A stretch of DNA of 64,000 nt, taken from assembly GCF_002788215.1 (NCBI RefSeq), contig NZ_CP024845.1, positions 62,001-126,000 of the forward strand. The letters are read 5' to 3'. Below the pieces are notes generated by a model. It had not been told where the DNA came from. It worked only from the letters and a program-made list of their open reading frames with translations, and did not search any database. Positions 25,666 through 34,625 of this stretch are shown here, one piece after another (the stretch's first letter is position 1; each line of letters opens with the position of its first letter). Source of the DNA: Halohasta litchfieldiae. GTDB taxonomy: Archaea > Halobacteriota > Halobacteria > Halobacteriales > Haloferacaceae. A program made the translations under genes and the position numbers.

Positions 25666-26163
25666 ATGCTCCAGACGATTCCCACCGCTGTCCCCATCGC
25701 AACGGGTGGGATTCTCGCCCTGTTGGGACTCTTTGTCCTCGCCAACGGGGTGCGAACCTACTGGCACCAGAGTAGGGCGATCAGGCGCTCGGAGCAGGCC
25801 AGCGGTACGATTGAGTCGGTCAGTGTGGAACCGGTGCTCGATGGCGGCAGTTCGACCACCTACGTCCCAACCGTCGACTACGAGTACCAGACGCCAACCC
25901 AGCGGCTCCGTGGCACCACTGTCTACCCCGGTGAGAGTCAGGTTACGAAGCTCTTCCATAGCGAATCGGCCGCCGAAACCGTCATTCAGGAGTACGAACC
26001 CGGTGGGTCGGCGATAGTTTACTACGATCCGGCGAACCCCGACCACTCGTTTCTCGAACCGGAGGTCCAACGCGGCCCAAATCTCAGCAAAATACTTCTC
26101 GGCATCGGACTCATAGGTCTCGGTGTGTTTATCATCGCCCAGATTGGGCTGGTGTACGCTTAG
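25666..26163 (+). CDS. DUF3592-type membrane protein
   Basis: A 165-residue membrane protein: an N-terminal helix (IATGGILALLGLFVLANGV), a central extracytoplasmic beta domain with the DUF3592 look (SGTIESVSVEP, YVPTVDYEYQ, GSAIVYYDPANPDHSFLEP), and a C-terminal helix (ILLGIGLIGLGVFIIAQIG). ATG 25666 gives the helix at the start; the longer frame reads through the aldolase gene out of phase. Its stop overlaps the stop of the convergent Mqo gene by 4 bp. Confidence 0.75.
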   Translation: MLQTIPTAVPIATGGILALLGLFVLANGVRTYWHQSRAIRRSEQASGTIESVSVEPVLDGGSSTTYVPTVDYEYQTPTQRLRGTTVYPGESQVTKLFHSESAAETVIQEYEPGGSAIVYYDPANPDHSFLEPEVQRGPNLSKILLGIGLIGLGVFIIAQIGLVYA

Positions 26164-27533
26164 TCGTCGGCTGCGGCTTTCTCTCGGTCGACCTCGCGTG
26201 GGAAATTGTCGATGGTTGCCCGGCGGAAGCCGTCCTCGTCGAACTCGTGTTCTTCGTCGAGGAACTCGATGACCTGTTTTGTGTCTCGCATCGCGTTTTT
26301 CAGACAGGTAGAGGCACCGGGCGAGGGCGTGATGTTGAAAATGATGTCCTCGCCGGTGATCTTGGCCTCACCCATGTCGAGGGATTTGGTCGACGTGTTG
26401 ACGATCTGTGGCCGGACGCCGCCGAACCCTTTGGCCCGCGAGATGTCGCCCTCCTCGACGGTCGGGACGACCTTCTGGACGTGTGGTAGGAATGACTTTC
26501 GGCCGACGACCGGCAGATCGTAGACCAGGTTTTCGAGGACGAACGGCAGCAGAATTCGGTCGGCCATGATGTTGCCGTAGCTCAACAGCGAATCGAGATT
26601 GAGCTGGAACACATCGAAGAAGTCCGCAACCGTCGACAGCTCGCCGCGTTCGAGTGCTGGGACGACTTTCGCCGTTGGGCCGAACCGTGTCACGTTCTTG
26701 TCGTGGACCTCGGCGTCGCCGTGGACTGCCGCGAACGGCAACTTCTTCATCTGGAGGGTGTAGACCTTGCCGTTCAACAGACCTTCGTTGGCAATAAAGA
26801 AGCTCCCCGCGACCGGCAACAGCGAGAGGTCCTCGCCGTAGCCCATTTTCTTGGCGATCTGGAGGCTGTGAGAGCCAGCGGCGACAACTGTCGTGTCGGC
26901 CCCAAACCAGCCTTCGTCGTCGGTCTCGATGAGGTACTCATCGTCGGTTTCGTTGACGCGCTTGACCTTGGTACCGGTGTAGACGTCGACGTTCGCGTGT
27001 TCGCGGACCTGATCGACGAACGCTTTGGCGAGTTCGCCGTAGTCGACGACGTAGCCGTCGGGTGTCTGGAGCGCCATGAGATCCTTGCTCGGATCGCGGC
27101 CCTCGACGACCTTCGGCTCGATTGCTTCGATCTCATCGCGGCCGATGGCTTCGAGTTTGGGGAACAGCTCGCCGAACCCTTCGTCGTACTGCCGGGATTC
27201 GAGCTTGTCGACCTCCTCGTCACCGACCGCCAGCACCATCTTGCTCCGCTTTGAGTGCATCTCGCGGTCTGGATCTTTGGCTTCGAGATAGCCCGCAACC
27301 ATCTCCGCGCCCTCTTTGACCTTCTCGGCTTTATCGAGCGTGTAGTTGGTCTCAATATCCCCGAAATGGAGCGTCTGAGAGTTATTCGTGTGATGGGAGT
27401 TGACCGCCGCAATTTCGTCTTCCTTCTCGATTAGGGCGACCCGTTCGATATCCGTGAACGTGGCGACCGTATAGAGCAACGATGCACCGCTTATTCCCCC
27501 GCCGACGATGACTAAGTCGTATTCTTTCGGCAT
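26160..27533 (-). CDS. Malate:quinone oxidoreductase-like FAD enzyme
   Basis: A 457-residue FAD-dependent dehydrogenase of the Mqo family, which oxidises malate to oxaloacetate and passes electrons to quinone at the membrane surface. N-terminal dinucleotide fold DLVIVGGGISGASLLY, NSHHTNNSQTLHFGDIETNY (family-conserved), TTVVAAGSHSLQIAKKMG and a late FNITPSPGASTCL FAD-contact segment. L-2-hydroxyglutarate oxidase is a related alternative. Monocistronic; the gap to the thermosome gene is 223 bp. Confidence 0.8.
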   Translation of the reverse strand: MPKEYDLVIVGGGISGASLLYTVATFTDIERVALIEKEDEIAAVNSHHTNNSQTLHFGDIETNYTLDKAEKVKEGAEMVAGYLEAKDPDREMHSKRSKMVLAVGDEEVDKLESRQYDEGFGELFPKLEAIGRDEIEAIEPKVVEGRDPSKDLMALQTPDGYVVDYGELAKAFVDQVREHANVDVYTGTKVKRVNETDDEYLIETDDEGWFGADTTVVAAGSHSLQIAKKMGYGEDLSLLPVAGSFFIANEGLLNGKVYTLQMKKLPFAAVHGDAEVHDKNVTRFGPTAKVVPALERGELSTVADFFDVFQLNLDSLLSYGNIMADRILLPFVLENLVYDLPVVGRKSFLPHVQKVVPTVEEGDISRAKGFGGVRPQIVNTSTKSLDMGEAKITGEDIIFNITPSPGASTCLKNAMRDTKQVIEFLDEEHEFDEDGFRRATIDNFPREVDREKAAADD

Positions 27534-27756
27534 ATGTAGTGTTTCCCTCGGTAACGCTTACTGTCTTCAATCATTCGTCGGCGTCGACGTACTAAGTATC
27601 TACTATCTTGACTGGCGCGTGTTAGCGTCTGTACAGACCGATAGCGTCGGCTGATTAGTCAGTGACTACTTAAATGGCGTTTGCAGATCGTGAGAACGCG
27701 GTCGACGTGACAGGCTCCCGACGAGAAAAAGCCGATTGACTGCAGTTAGCCGTCGA

Positions 27757-29322
27757 CTACTCCAACGTAATCACGTCGTCGATGCGGAGGATCATCGTCG
27801 CGGCCTCGGTTGCCGATTTGACGGCCTCGCGTTTGACTGCAGCGGGGTCGATGATACCGGCCTCGACCGGGTCACCGATCTCACCACTGCGACCGGTCGA
27901 GACGATGCCAGCGATCCCCTCGGAGTCGTGACGACCGCGGAGATCCACGAGCGCGTCGATGGCGTCCATCCCGGTGTTTTCCGCAAGCGTGCGCGGCAGG
28001 GCGTCGACGGCGGTCGCAAACGCCTCGATGGCGAGCTGTTTGCGGCCCTCGACGCTTGCGGCATGGTCCCGGACGTACGCCGAGATGGCGACCTCGGTGC
28101 CGCCTGCGCCGGCAACGACGCCACCCTTGTCGAGGGCGGCGATGACGACGTCGATGGCATCGTTGAGCGCGCGTTCGAGTTCGTCGATCACGTGGTCGGT
28201 GCTGCCGCGGACGAACAGCGTGACGTAGTTCGAGTCAGTGCCACCCTCGACGAACGCCGCCTCCTCGTCGCCGTAGCTCTCGATAGACACCGAGTCGACG
28301 CTGCCGAGGTCGGACGCTTCGAGATCGGATAGCGTGCCGAGATGTTTTGCACCGGTCGCCTTGGCGAGTGCCGTCGATTTCTCGGAAGAGACGTTCTCGA
28401 AGGCCAGGATTCCGGCGTCGGCCAGATAACCGGCAACGCGGTCGTCGATATCCTTCGTGCAGAACAGCACGTCGACGCCAGCCTCGGTCAGCGTCTCAGC
28501 GTAGCGCCGGAGTTCGCTGTCTTCGGCTTCGACGGCGTCGTTGAGTTGGTCGACGCTCGAAATATTGTACTCGGCGTTAGCCTCGCTTGTCCGGACATCG
28601 AGTTCGGCTTCGAGGATCGCGACCGAGCCGTTCTCGACGCTTCGGGGCATGTTGGCGTTGGCCGGCTCCTCGCTGAGGACGACGCCGTCGACGAGTTCGG
28701 TGGCGCTGGTGGCCGCGCCGGTCTGGGTGTGGATACGGATATCCTCGCGTTCGATCCGGTCGCCCGCGACCTGTCGGACGGCGCCGACGACGTGGCGAGC
28801 AAGCACGTCGGCGTTGACGTCGCCGGTTCCTTTGCCGGTCATGCTGGATTCGGCGACTGCTTCGAGGATGTCGTCGTCGAGATCAATGTCGAGAACGCCC
28901 TCGTCGATGGCCTCTTGGGCGAGGCGAGCGGCCTCATGATAGCCTTCGACGATGACCGTTGGGTGGAGATCCGAATCGAGGAGTTCCTCGGCCTCCGAGA
29001 GGAGTTCACCGGCGAGGACGGCGGCGGTCGTCGTGCCGTCGCCGACCTCTACCTCTTGGGTCTGGGAGACTTCGACGATCATCTGTGCGGCTGGATGCTC
29101 GATATCCATCGTGTTGAGGATGGTTGCTCCATCGTTGGTGATCGTGACATCACCCGAGGAGCCGACGAGCATCTTGTCCATTCCTTTCGGGCCCAGTGTC
29201 GTCCGTACCGCGTTGGCGACAGCCTTACCAGCGCGAATATTCGAGTCTTGGGCGGCCTGTCCCTTCGTCCGTTCGTTGTTTTCCGAGAGGATGAACAGTG
29301 GTTGTTGACCTCGTGATGACAT
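27757..29322 (-). CDS. Thermosome subunit (group II chaperonin)
   Basis: An ATP-driven protein-folding chamber subunit. 521 residues: [52 protein letters not shown] (ATPase Asp) and late [17 protein letters not shown]. It ends DDVITLE, without the acidic or GGM-rich tail seen in the main haloarchaeal subunits, suggesting a secondary Cct3-like paralogue. A clear TATA box (29357-29364) lies 35 bp upstream, giving a leader of about ten bases; promoters of this shape are typical of heat-shock-induced haloarchaeal genes. Confidence 0.93.
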   Translation of the reverse strand: MSSRGQQPLFILSENNERTKGQAAQDSNIRAGKAVANAVRTTLGPKGMDKMLVGSSGDVTITNDGATILNTMDIEHPAAQMIVEVSQTQEVEVGDGTTTAAVLAGELLSEAEELLDSDLHPTVIVEGYHEAARLAQEAIDEGVLDIDLDDDILEAVAESSMTGKGTGDVNADVLARHVVGAVRQVAGDRIEREDIRIHTQTGAATSATELVDGVVLSEEPANANMPRSVENGSVAILEAELDVRTSEANAEYNISSVDQLNDAVEAEDSELRRYAETLTEAGVDVLFCTKDIDDRVAGYLADAGILAFENVSSEKSTALAKATGAKHLGTLSDLEASDLGSVDSVSIESYGDEEAAFVEGGTDSNYVTLFVRGSTDHVIDELERALNDAIDVVIAALDKGGVVAGAGGTEVAISAYVRDHAASVEGRKQLAIEAFATAVDALPRTLAENTGMDAIDALVDLRGRHDSEGIAGIVSTGRSGEIGDPVEAGIIDPAAVKREAVKSATEAATMILRIDDVITLE

Positions 29323-29356
29323 TATGAATACCTCACTATCAGATGGTTTGCAGTTC

Positions 29357-29364
29357 TATATAAG
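29357..29364 (-). promoter_or_regulatory. TATA box of thermosome gene
   Basis: TATATAAG on the plus strand, CTTATATA in the direction of the thermosome gene, preceded by an A-run (GAAAAAG) where BRE/TFB contacts are expected. Predicted transcription start is about 10 nt before the ATG. Confidence 0.65.
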
Positions 29365-29493
29365 CTTTTTCATCCATGAATACAGAAACCACCAGAGGGA
29401 AAGCCGGTCGACACCGTTTTGTCGATATTCGAGCAACGGTGACAGTCTACTGTGCTGAAACAACTATATGTGACGCGGTTCCACGACTACACA

Positions 29494-30315
29494 ATGTTGG
29501 AGTTGGAACACGGGTTTCGTGTGGTCGACTGCCATGCGCATCTCGACCACAACGAGATGGCCGTGACGACCTACGGTCGGGATACCGGCCCCGACGAGTT
29601 GGAGCGGGAGTGCCATCAGGCGGGCATCGTCCGGGCAGCGATCTCACCCAGCCCCCACACCGAGGCCAAGGGCTACCTCCGGGCGAACAACGCCGTTGCT
29701 CGGCTCAGCGTCGACCGGCCGTTTCTCGCCTTTGCCCGACTCAACGGCGCGCTTGACGCGACTGGGGGACCAGTCGCGACAGTGCGAAACATGCGAGCCA
29801 CCCGCGCCAACTACCACACCCGCCCGGGAGATATCGAGCAGTACGCCTACGACAACCGGTTTCACGGCTTCGTCCTCGATCCTGCCCTCGATGGACTCCC
29901 CGACGAGGAAGTGGTCGCCGAACTGGCGGTAGTCGACCTGCCGGTGGTTGTCGACTGTCGAGAAGAGTTCCCCCCATCGGCGGCCGAACGGGCACTATTG
30001 GGGGAAGGATTCCCGGTGATTCTCTCAGGGTTCGGCGGCTACCCAATGGACCGCAATCGGATGGTCGACTCGCTCGCCCTGTTGGACTCCTACGACCGGC
30101 TGTATCTGGATACGTGGGCAGTGCGCTCCCGGGAGCTACTCGAACGTGGCCTGCTTGAGTATCCCGACCGTATTCTGTTCGGTAGCGGCACACCGGTAGT
30201 CCACCCGAACGTCGCAATTATGGAGATTCTCACACTCGATGTCTCCGAAGACGCGATGAACCGCGTGTTCAATAAAAATCCAATGCGTGTGATTCCCGGC
30301 TTTGCTCCCCAGTAG
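29494..30315 (+). CDS. Amidohydrolase-superfamily metal hydrolase
   Basis: A 273-residue TIM-barrel hydrolase. It opens with VVDCHAHLDHNEM, the HxH metal motif of amidohydrolase/TatD-like enzymes, and later has ILFGSGTPVVHPNVAI, which corresponds to the family's GSDxP segment with the metal Asp replaced (GSGTP). The C-terminal AMNRVFNKNPMRVI helix matches amidohydrolase_2 proteins. The ATG at 29494 places the metal motif at the usual distance. Substrate unknown. Divergent from the thermosome gene. Confidence 0.72.
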   Translation: MLELEHGFRVVDCHAHLDHNEMAVTTYGRDTGPDELERECHQAGIVRAAISPSPHTEAKGYLRANNAVARLSVDRPFLAFARLNGALDATGGPVATVRNMRATRANYHTRPGDIEQYAYDNRFHGFVLDPALDGLPDEEVVAELAVVDLPVVVDCREEFPPSAAERALLGEGFPVILSGFGGYPMDRNRMVDSLALLDSYDRLYLDTWAVRSRELLERGLLEYPDRILFGSGTPVVHPNVAIMEILTLDVSEDAMNRVFNKNPMRVIPGFAPQ

Positions 30316-30326
30316 TCGGTGACTAC
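30312..30326. repeat. Inverted repeat GTAGTC-N3-GACTAC
   Basis: A perfect 6-bp inverted repeat with a 3-base spacer (GGT). It contains the TAG stop of the amidohydrolase gene and lies just before the convergent GT2 stop. Similar structures occur at 27656-27668 and 60560-60576. Confidence 0.6.
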
Positions 30327-30343
30327 TACATCGCAGTCGACAA

Positions 30344-31246
30344 CTATCGCCAGTCGTATCGTGCAACTGCCCTATCGGCACGTTTCGAAATTCCGTGTGG
30401 GTTGCGTGAGGAATCTCGGTCCCGGGATCGAGCGACAAGCCCATCCGAGGTCCCGGTTGTAATACCCGAAACAACGTCTCGTCCCGTCCCGAACCACGCA
30501 GTCGGCTGGGCGTCACCGCCGATCACATCCCGAGCGGTGGTGGCGGCATCGCTCAGTGCGTGTGAGATCGTCCGCCGCAGCACCGTTGGACGGACACCGT
30601 AGTTTTTGACTAATCGGTAGGATAATGCCCGATACTTCCAGCCCCAGTCGCGCTGTGTCCGGCCGCCGTCGGCCTCGTACTCACACCGGACACTCATTTC
30701 GGGCTGCCACGCGACGTCGACAGTCATTCCTGCGAGTCTGTGGGCAGCATCACGCGAGCCACCGGTTTCGAGATACTCATCGAACCCATCCAAATCCCTC
30801 AGTACGTCGGCCTCAAAGGCCACGTTCCCGCCTGAAAAGTAGGTCACATCCCGTTGGGCAATTTCTCGCTGTTCGGCCGACTCGGTCGTCATTCCTCCCG
30901 GCACTGTCCGGTGGGTCGGTCCCGTCACAACAGAGGCCTCCGTGAGCCCATCGACCAACGCCTCTCGCCAACTGTCTTCGATCCGTAGGTCGTAACTAAT
31001 AAAGGCAATCACATCGCCGGTGGCGACCTCGATGCCCGCGTTGCGGGCGACGTTGACTGTTCGGGCAGAGACTTCGACTAATACGTCGACGTCGTCTCGG
31101 TCGCGTACCATCCCCGTCGTCCCGTCGGCCGATGGCCCGTTGACGACGATAATCTCGGCGTCGGGAGCCTCGGCTGTCAGCCTATCGAGACAAGACAATA
31201 GCTGATCTCGTCCGTTGAGAGTCGGTACAACGACCGAAAGCTGCAT
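30344..31246 (-). CDS. Family 2 glycosyltransferase
   Basis: A 300-residue GT-A transferase, probably for surface glycan or glycolipid synthesis. MQLSVVVPTLNGRDQL at the start, the nucleotide-binding DAEIIVVNGPSADGT, a divergent metal motif (AFISYDLRIEDSW in place of DxD), and GGNVAFEADVLRDLDGFDE (acceptor loop). No clear membrane helix. It has its own promoter: a TATATA-rich box at 31268-31276, about 26 bp upstream, implying a leaderless mRNA. Confidence 0.85.
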   Translation of the reverse strand: MQLSVVVPTLNGRDQLLSCLDRLTAEAPDAEIIVVNGPSADGTTGMVRDRDDVDVLVEVSARTVNVARNAGIEVATGDVIAFISYDLRIEDSWREALVDGLTEASVVTGPTHRTVPGGMTTESAEQREIAQRDVTYFSGGNVAFEADVLRDLDGFDEYLETGGSRDAAHRLAGMTVDVAWQPEMSVRCEYEADGGRTQRDWGWKYRALSYRLVKNYGVRPTVLRRTISHALSDAATTARDVIGGDAQPTAWFGTGRDVVSGITTGTSDGLVARSRDRDSSRNPHGISKRADRAVARYDWR

Positions 31247-31330
31247 AGTACACGTTTCGAGAGAGAATATATAAAATGGCTGTTCTCTAATTTCTACAGA
31301 AAAGACAGTGAAATATGTGGTACTGTTTCG

Positions 31331-31603
31331 TTAGGTGTTCAGATAGTAGACCTGTTTGCGTGCATCTTTGAAACTGTAGCGGGAGCCGACTAGCTCCGAC
31401 TCCTCCAGTCGGTTGAGTGCGTACCGCACCGTTCGGTCTGGAAGCAACGATTCGTCGGCGAGTTGACCCTGCGAGAGTGGCTGGTCGGTTTCAAGAACTT
31501 TGGCGACGAGCTTCGCGCTCGGCGGGAGCTCACGGAGTCGGTCGCGGAACTCCGTTTCTGACAGTTCCACATGATTGCTGGCCTCAACTGGACTAGTGCT
31601 CAT
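31331..31603 (-). CDS. Winged-helix (MarR/TrmB-like) transcriptional regulator
   Basis: A 90-residue DNA-binding protein: ELPPSAKLVAKVLETDQPLS, QGQLADESLLPDRTVRYALNRLEE (helix-turn-helix) and ELVGSRYSFKDARKQVYYL (wing). ATG 31603 was chosen because the 19 extra upstream residues do not fit. No ligand domain, so regulation is probably through dimerisation or partner proteins. It faces the methyltransferase gene across a 199-bp divergent region with a repeated CCGAAACA/TGTTTCGG motif. Confidence 0.82.
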   Translation of the reverse strand: MSTSPVEASNHVELSETEFRDRLRELPPSAKLVAKVLETDQPLSQGQLADESLLPDRTVRYALNRLEESELVGSRYSFKDARKQVYYLNT

Positions 31604-31609
31604 GATAAC

Positions 31610-31696
31610 CCGAAACAAACGGACGGATGGTAAAGGTTGGCTACATATCTCGCAAATCAATATGGATTGTATAAGGGGATACTAGTTCTGTTTCGG
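31610..31696. promoter_or_regulatory. Possible operator pair in divergent promoter region
   Basis: CCGAAACA at 31610-31617 and its complement TGTTTCGG at 31689-31696 sit next to the start of the winged-helix gene and directly upstream of the TATA-like ATTTATTG of the methyltransferase gene. A third copy of the core TGTTTCG is at 31324-31330. The arrangement would suit autoregulation plus control of the divergent gene; this is inference. Confidence 0.35.
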
Positions 31697-31802
31697 AAAT
31701 TTATTGGCCTTGACAGCTATTTCTGTGAGGCTGGGGGCCGGTGTGTGCAGGACGACCGTATCCAGTACGGTTTTAGTGCTTGAGTGTGCAGTTTCGCCAA
31801 CT

Positions 31803-32507
31803 GTGAAAGGCAAAGAGTGGTATCAGGCCGACGATGTCGCCGAGGAGTATGACGACAAGCGGTTTTCGGAAGGTGGGGCGTTCATTGATCGGCGAGAGAA
31901 GGAGGCGGTCCTCTCTGCGCTGGGTCCCGTCGACGACAAACGGATTCTCGAAGTCGCCTGCGGCACCGGCCGGTTTACGGTGATGATGGCCCAGCAAGGA
32001 GCCGACATCATCGGGCTCGATATTTCGCCTGCGATGCTCGCTCAGGGGCGAGAGAAAGCCAAGCAAGTGGGTGTCGACGACCACGTCGAGTTCATGCGCG
32101 GCGATGCCTCTCGGCTCCCGTTTCCCGACGACCATTTCGATTCAGTGTTCGCAATGCGGTTTTTCCATCTCGCAGATCGCCCCGTCACCTTCCTGCGTGA
32201 ACTCCGCCGTGTCTCGAAAGGACAGGTGTTTTTCGACACGTTCAATCTCGGTAGCACGCGCGTGATCTACAACTGGCTACTGCCGATGGGGTCGCGGCTC
32301 TACTCCCGGCGGGATGTCGAGAGCCTGCTTGCAGATTCGGAGCTCAAACTCGAGACGGAAGCCCACGATTTCGTCCTCCCGTATGGCTTCTACCGCCAAC
32401 TCCCCCAACAGGTCGCCCGCCCGTTCCGGCAGGTTGACACCGCTCTCGGCAAGACGCCGCTCGGAGACAAACTGGCGTCGGTCTCCTATTGGAACGTGAC
32501 CAAGTAG
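31803..32507 (+). CDS. Class I SAM-dependent methyltransferase
   Basis: A 234-residue Rossmann-fold methyltransferase: motif I ILEVACGTGRFTVMMAQQGA, motif II IIGLDISPAML, motif III FMRGDASRLPFPDDHFDSV, then FFHLADRPVTFLRELRRVSKG. The GTG at 31803 (KGKEWYQADDVAEEYD) gives the family's normal N-terminus; longer in-frame starts add 33 unlikely residues. Substrate unknown. It may be controlled with, or by, the divergent winged-helix regulator. Confidence 0.85.
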   Translation: MKGKEWYQADDVAEEYDDKRFSEGGAFIDRREKEAVLSALGPVDDKRILEVACGTGRFTVMMAQQGADIIGLDISPAMLAQGREKAKQVGVDDHVEFMRGDASRLPFPDDHFDSVFAMRFFHLADRPVTFLRELRRVSKGQVFFDTFNLGSTRVIYNWLLPMGSRLYSRRDVESLLADSELKLETEAHDFVLPYGFYRQLPQQVARPFRQVDTALGKTPLGDKLASVSYWNVTK

Positions 32508-32593
32508 TCACGGCCTACTATCATGTAGTGCCGAAGTATGGAGTGTTTATTGAAGAACATTGATTTGAAGCCCCCTGCGGTCGACGGCCAACT

Positions 32594-33019
32594 ATGAGAC
32601 GGGACGCAGCCGAAACGGTAACGGCCTACTACGACGCACTCAGGAACGGCGAGACGCTGTCGTCGTTTTTCACGGAGTCACCCGATATTATCAAAGTCGG
32701 GCTCAGCGAACGGCTGGTCGGCTACGCCGATGTCGCCGACGGGCTCTCCGAACAGACTGCGACCACCGATTCGTGGAGCATCGAGAGTCACGATCTGTCA
32801 GTCACAGTCGACGACGACATCGCGTGGTTCGGTGATCAGGTATCGATGGAGTGGACGGATATTCAGATGGACACTGACTATCGCTTCGAGACGCGGTGGA
32901 CGGGGCTGCTCAAACGACGTGAGGAAAGCGAGGAGTGGCAGTTCGTCAGTCTCCACGTTTCGACTCCCAACGAGGAACTGCAGCATGCGGAGGACGACCT
33001 CTTCAGTTGGGATGGCTAA
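32594..33019 (+). CDS. SnoaL-like / NTF2-fold protein
   Basis: A 141-residue single-domain protein of the NTF2-like superfamily (SnoaL_3 type): AETVTAYYDALRNG at the start, FTESPDIIKVGLSERLVGYADVADGL, and late ETRWTGLLKRREESEEWQFVSLHVS. Such domains bind small molecules or are ketosteroid-isomerase-like enzymes; no catalytic Asp/His set is certain. Its stop overlaps the next start (TAATG), so the two are co-translated. Confidence 0.78.
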   Translation: MRRDAAETVTAYYDALRNGETLSSFFTESPDIIKVGLSERLVGYADVADGLSEQTATTDSWSIESHDLSVTVDDDIAWFGDQVSMEWTDIQMDTDYRFETRWTGLLKRREESEEWQFVSLHVSTPNEELQHAEDDLFSWDG

Positions 33020-33243
33020 TGGTCGGTTCGAGCATCACTGAAGACGAAAAGACTGTCGCAAATAGGCGACTTAAAATCGGCTTCGTCCTGCTTGTGGCAG
33101 GGTCGACCGCTCTCATGTCGCTCCGTATCGATCCGACACTGCCACAGGTCGCAGCCGCTTTCGCCGTTGGTATTGGTGTGGGTGTCGTCCTGCTGTGGTT
33201 CGTTCTCCACAATCTCCGCGAGTTTCGGGAATCGCTCCGCTGA
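33019..33243 (+). CDS. Small two-helix membrane protein
   Basis: A 74-residue protein with a charged N-terminus (SSITEDEKTVANRRLK) and two membrane helices (IGFVLLVAGSTALMSL, and AAAFAVGIGVGVVLLWFVLHNL). Coupled to the SnoaL-like gene by a 1-base overlap. It ends flush against the stop of the convergent metallopeptidase gene. No family recognised. Confidence 0.7.
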   Translation: MVGSSITEDEKTVANRRLKIGFVLLVAGSTALMSLRIDPTLPQVAAAFAVGIGVGVVLLWFVLHNLREFRESLR

Positions 33244-34194
33244 CTACTTTTCGACGCGATGGAGCCACCGACCGGGACTGTCGAGTTCCTCGTCGGTCGG
33301 GAGGTTCTCTGGTTTCTCCCAGACCGCACTTGCGGCCGCGATGTCACGGGCGTCGGCCACCGCCTCAAAGAACTCCGCACCGCGTTCGTACTGTTGGCGT
33401 TTCATCCCCAAGCCGAGTAGTCGACGCATCAGTTGGACGAACGGGCCACCACCTTTCCGTCGGGCATCGAGTTTCGCGCGAAGGTCGACGTACTCCTCGT
33501 CGAAGGCCTGATCCATCAGGAGTTCGGCGTACCCCTCGACGGCGGTCATCGCAGTGTTGAGTTCTTTGTAGGCCTCACGGTTGAGCGATCCCTCCGTGAG
33601 GTCGGTGACCACAGCCTGCATGCGGTCTTCGAGATAGCCCGGGAGCCACGGGGCTGCACCGAACTCGGCGGCGTGGGCAACCTCATGAAAGGCGATCCAG
33701 CGGCGGAATCGCGGGTAGTCGACGGCTAACTGCTCGGCGACACGCTGAATGTTTGGCCGCACAAAGTACAGCGAGTGGCTGTCAGTGTCGGCGAGCAACA
33801 GCGGGTCGTACTGGCCCATGACGTTGCGGCCGAGAAAACCGAGAGTGACAGCCATCGTGCCGGTGTTCACCGCACGGGAAACGCCGGGGAACATCGTCGA
33901 CTGCTCTTCTAAGGGTTCGACGACACGGCGGAAGGTGGCGATGTTGGCGTCGATCCAGTGGTGACGGTTCTGGATTTCGATGGTTTCGGGCAGGTCAAAC
34001 TCGACTTCGCCGACCGACCGGAGCCGGTCGCGGGCCTCGCGGACATCGGTTCGGTAGCCCTGTTGCTCCTCAGTAGAGAGATCAAGGTCACCGCTCGGCG
34101 TTGCGGCTTTGGCGGCCGCAGCGACGGCGGTCCAGTCTACGATCCCGTCACCCTGTGAGCCCGCAACCGCTTGGGCGCTGCGAAAGAGATCCAT
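33244..34194 (-). CDS. Zincin-type metallopeptidase-like protein (DUF2342)
   Basis: A 316-residue soluble protein of the DUF2342 family, whose actinobacterial members are described as associated with coenzyme F420 biosynthesis. The zinc site is FHEVAHAAEFG (HExxH plus downstream Glu) near residue 170. Other family features: RHHWIDANIATFRRVVEPL, GTMAVTLGFLGRNVMGQYDPLL and LYFVRPNI. The protease activity is predicted, not proven for the family. No F420 gene is seen beside it. Confidence 0.8.
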   Translation of the reverse strand: MDLFRSAQAVAGSQGDGIVDWTAVAAAAKAATPSGDLDLSTEEQQGYRTDVREARDRLRSVGEVEFDLPETIEIQNRHHWIDANIATFRRVVEPLEEQSTMFPGVSRAVNTGTMAVTLGFLGRNVMGQYDPLLLADTDSHSLYFVRPNIQRVAEQLAVDYPRFRRWIAFHEVAHAAEFGAAPWLPGYLEDRMQAVVTDLTEGSLNREAYKELNTAMTAVEGYAELLMDQAFDEEYVDLRAKLDARRKGGGPFVQLMRRLLGLGMKRQQYERGAEFFEAVADARDIAAASAVWEKPENLPTDEELDSPGRWLHRVEK

Positions 34195-34251
34195 GCGCTA
34201 TGGTGGTTGTGCGTGAGTAAAGTCCTTGTGCGGACCGGTAGTGACGTCGCG

Positions 34252-34497
34252 CTAGTCGAAGCCAGCAATCTCCTCGTCGGCGTCCTCGCCGAGGAGTTTC
34301 GTTGCCATCACACCCACGGCTGCAAGGAACACGACGAGCAACAGTAGCGAGAGGAGCGACCGGCCACTGCCTGATTCGTCGGTGGGCTCCGATACCGGTT
34401 CCTCCTCGGAGTCGCTTTTGGAACTGCGGAGCGATTTGGGACCGAGCTGGATGTCGCCCTCCGGGACGTGGAGTTCGAGTAGCGTAATGTTACCCAT
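34252..34497 (-). CDS. Small single-helix membrane protein
   Basis: An 81-residue protein: an N-terminal MGNITLLELHVPEGDIQLGP segment, a Ser/Glu-rich linker, a single membrane helix (LLSLLLLVVFLAAVGVMATKLL) and a short acidic tail. Conserved-looking but no function recognised. It is 57 bp upstream of the DUF2342 gene on the same strand, possibly co-transcribed. Confidence 0.7.
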   Translation of the reverse strand: MGNITLLELHVPEGDIQLGPKSLRSSKSDSEEEPVSEPTDESGSGRSLLSLLLLVVFLAAVGVMATKLLGEDADEEIAGFD

Positions 34498-34625
34498 ACA
34501 ACACCATACGCCAAAGCGCCCTAAATCGGTTGTGGCGTCGACTGGTCACACGCCTCATCCATTGCACTCGGTCGACACTCACACGAAACGCTAGGTTGAT
34601 AGGTGTGGTGTCGTTTGCCACAGAT

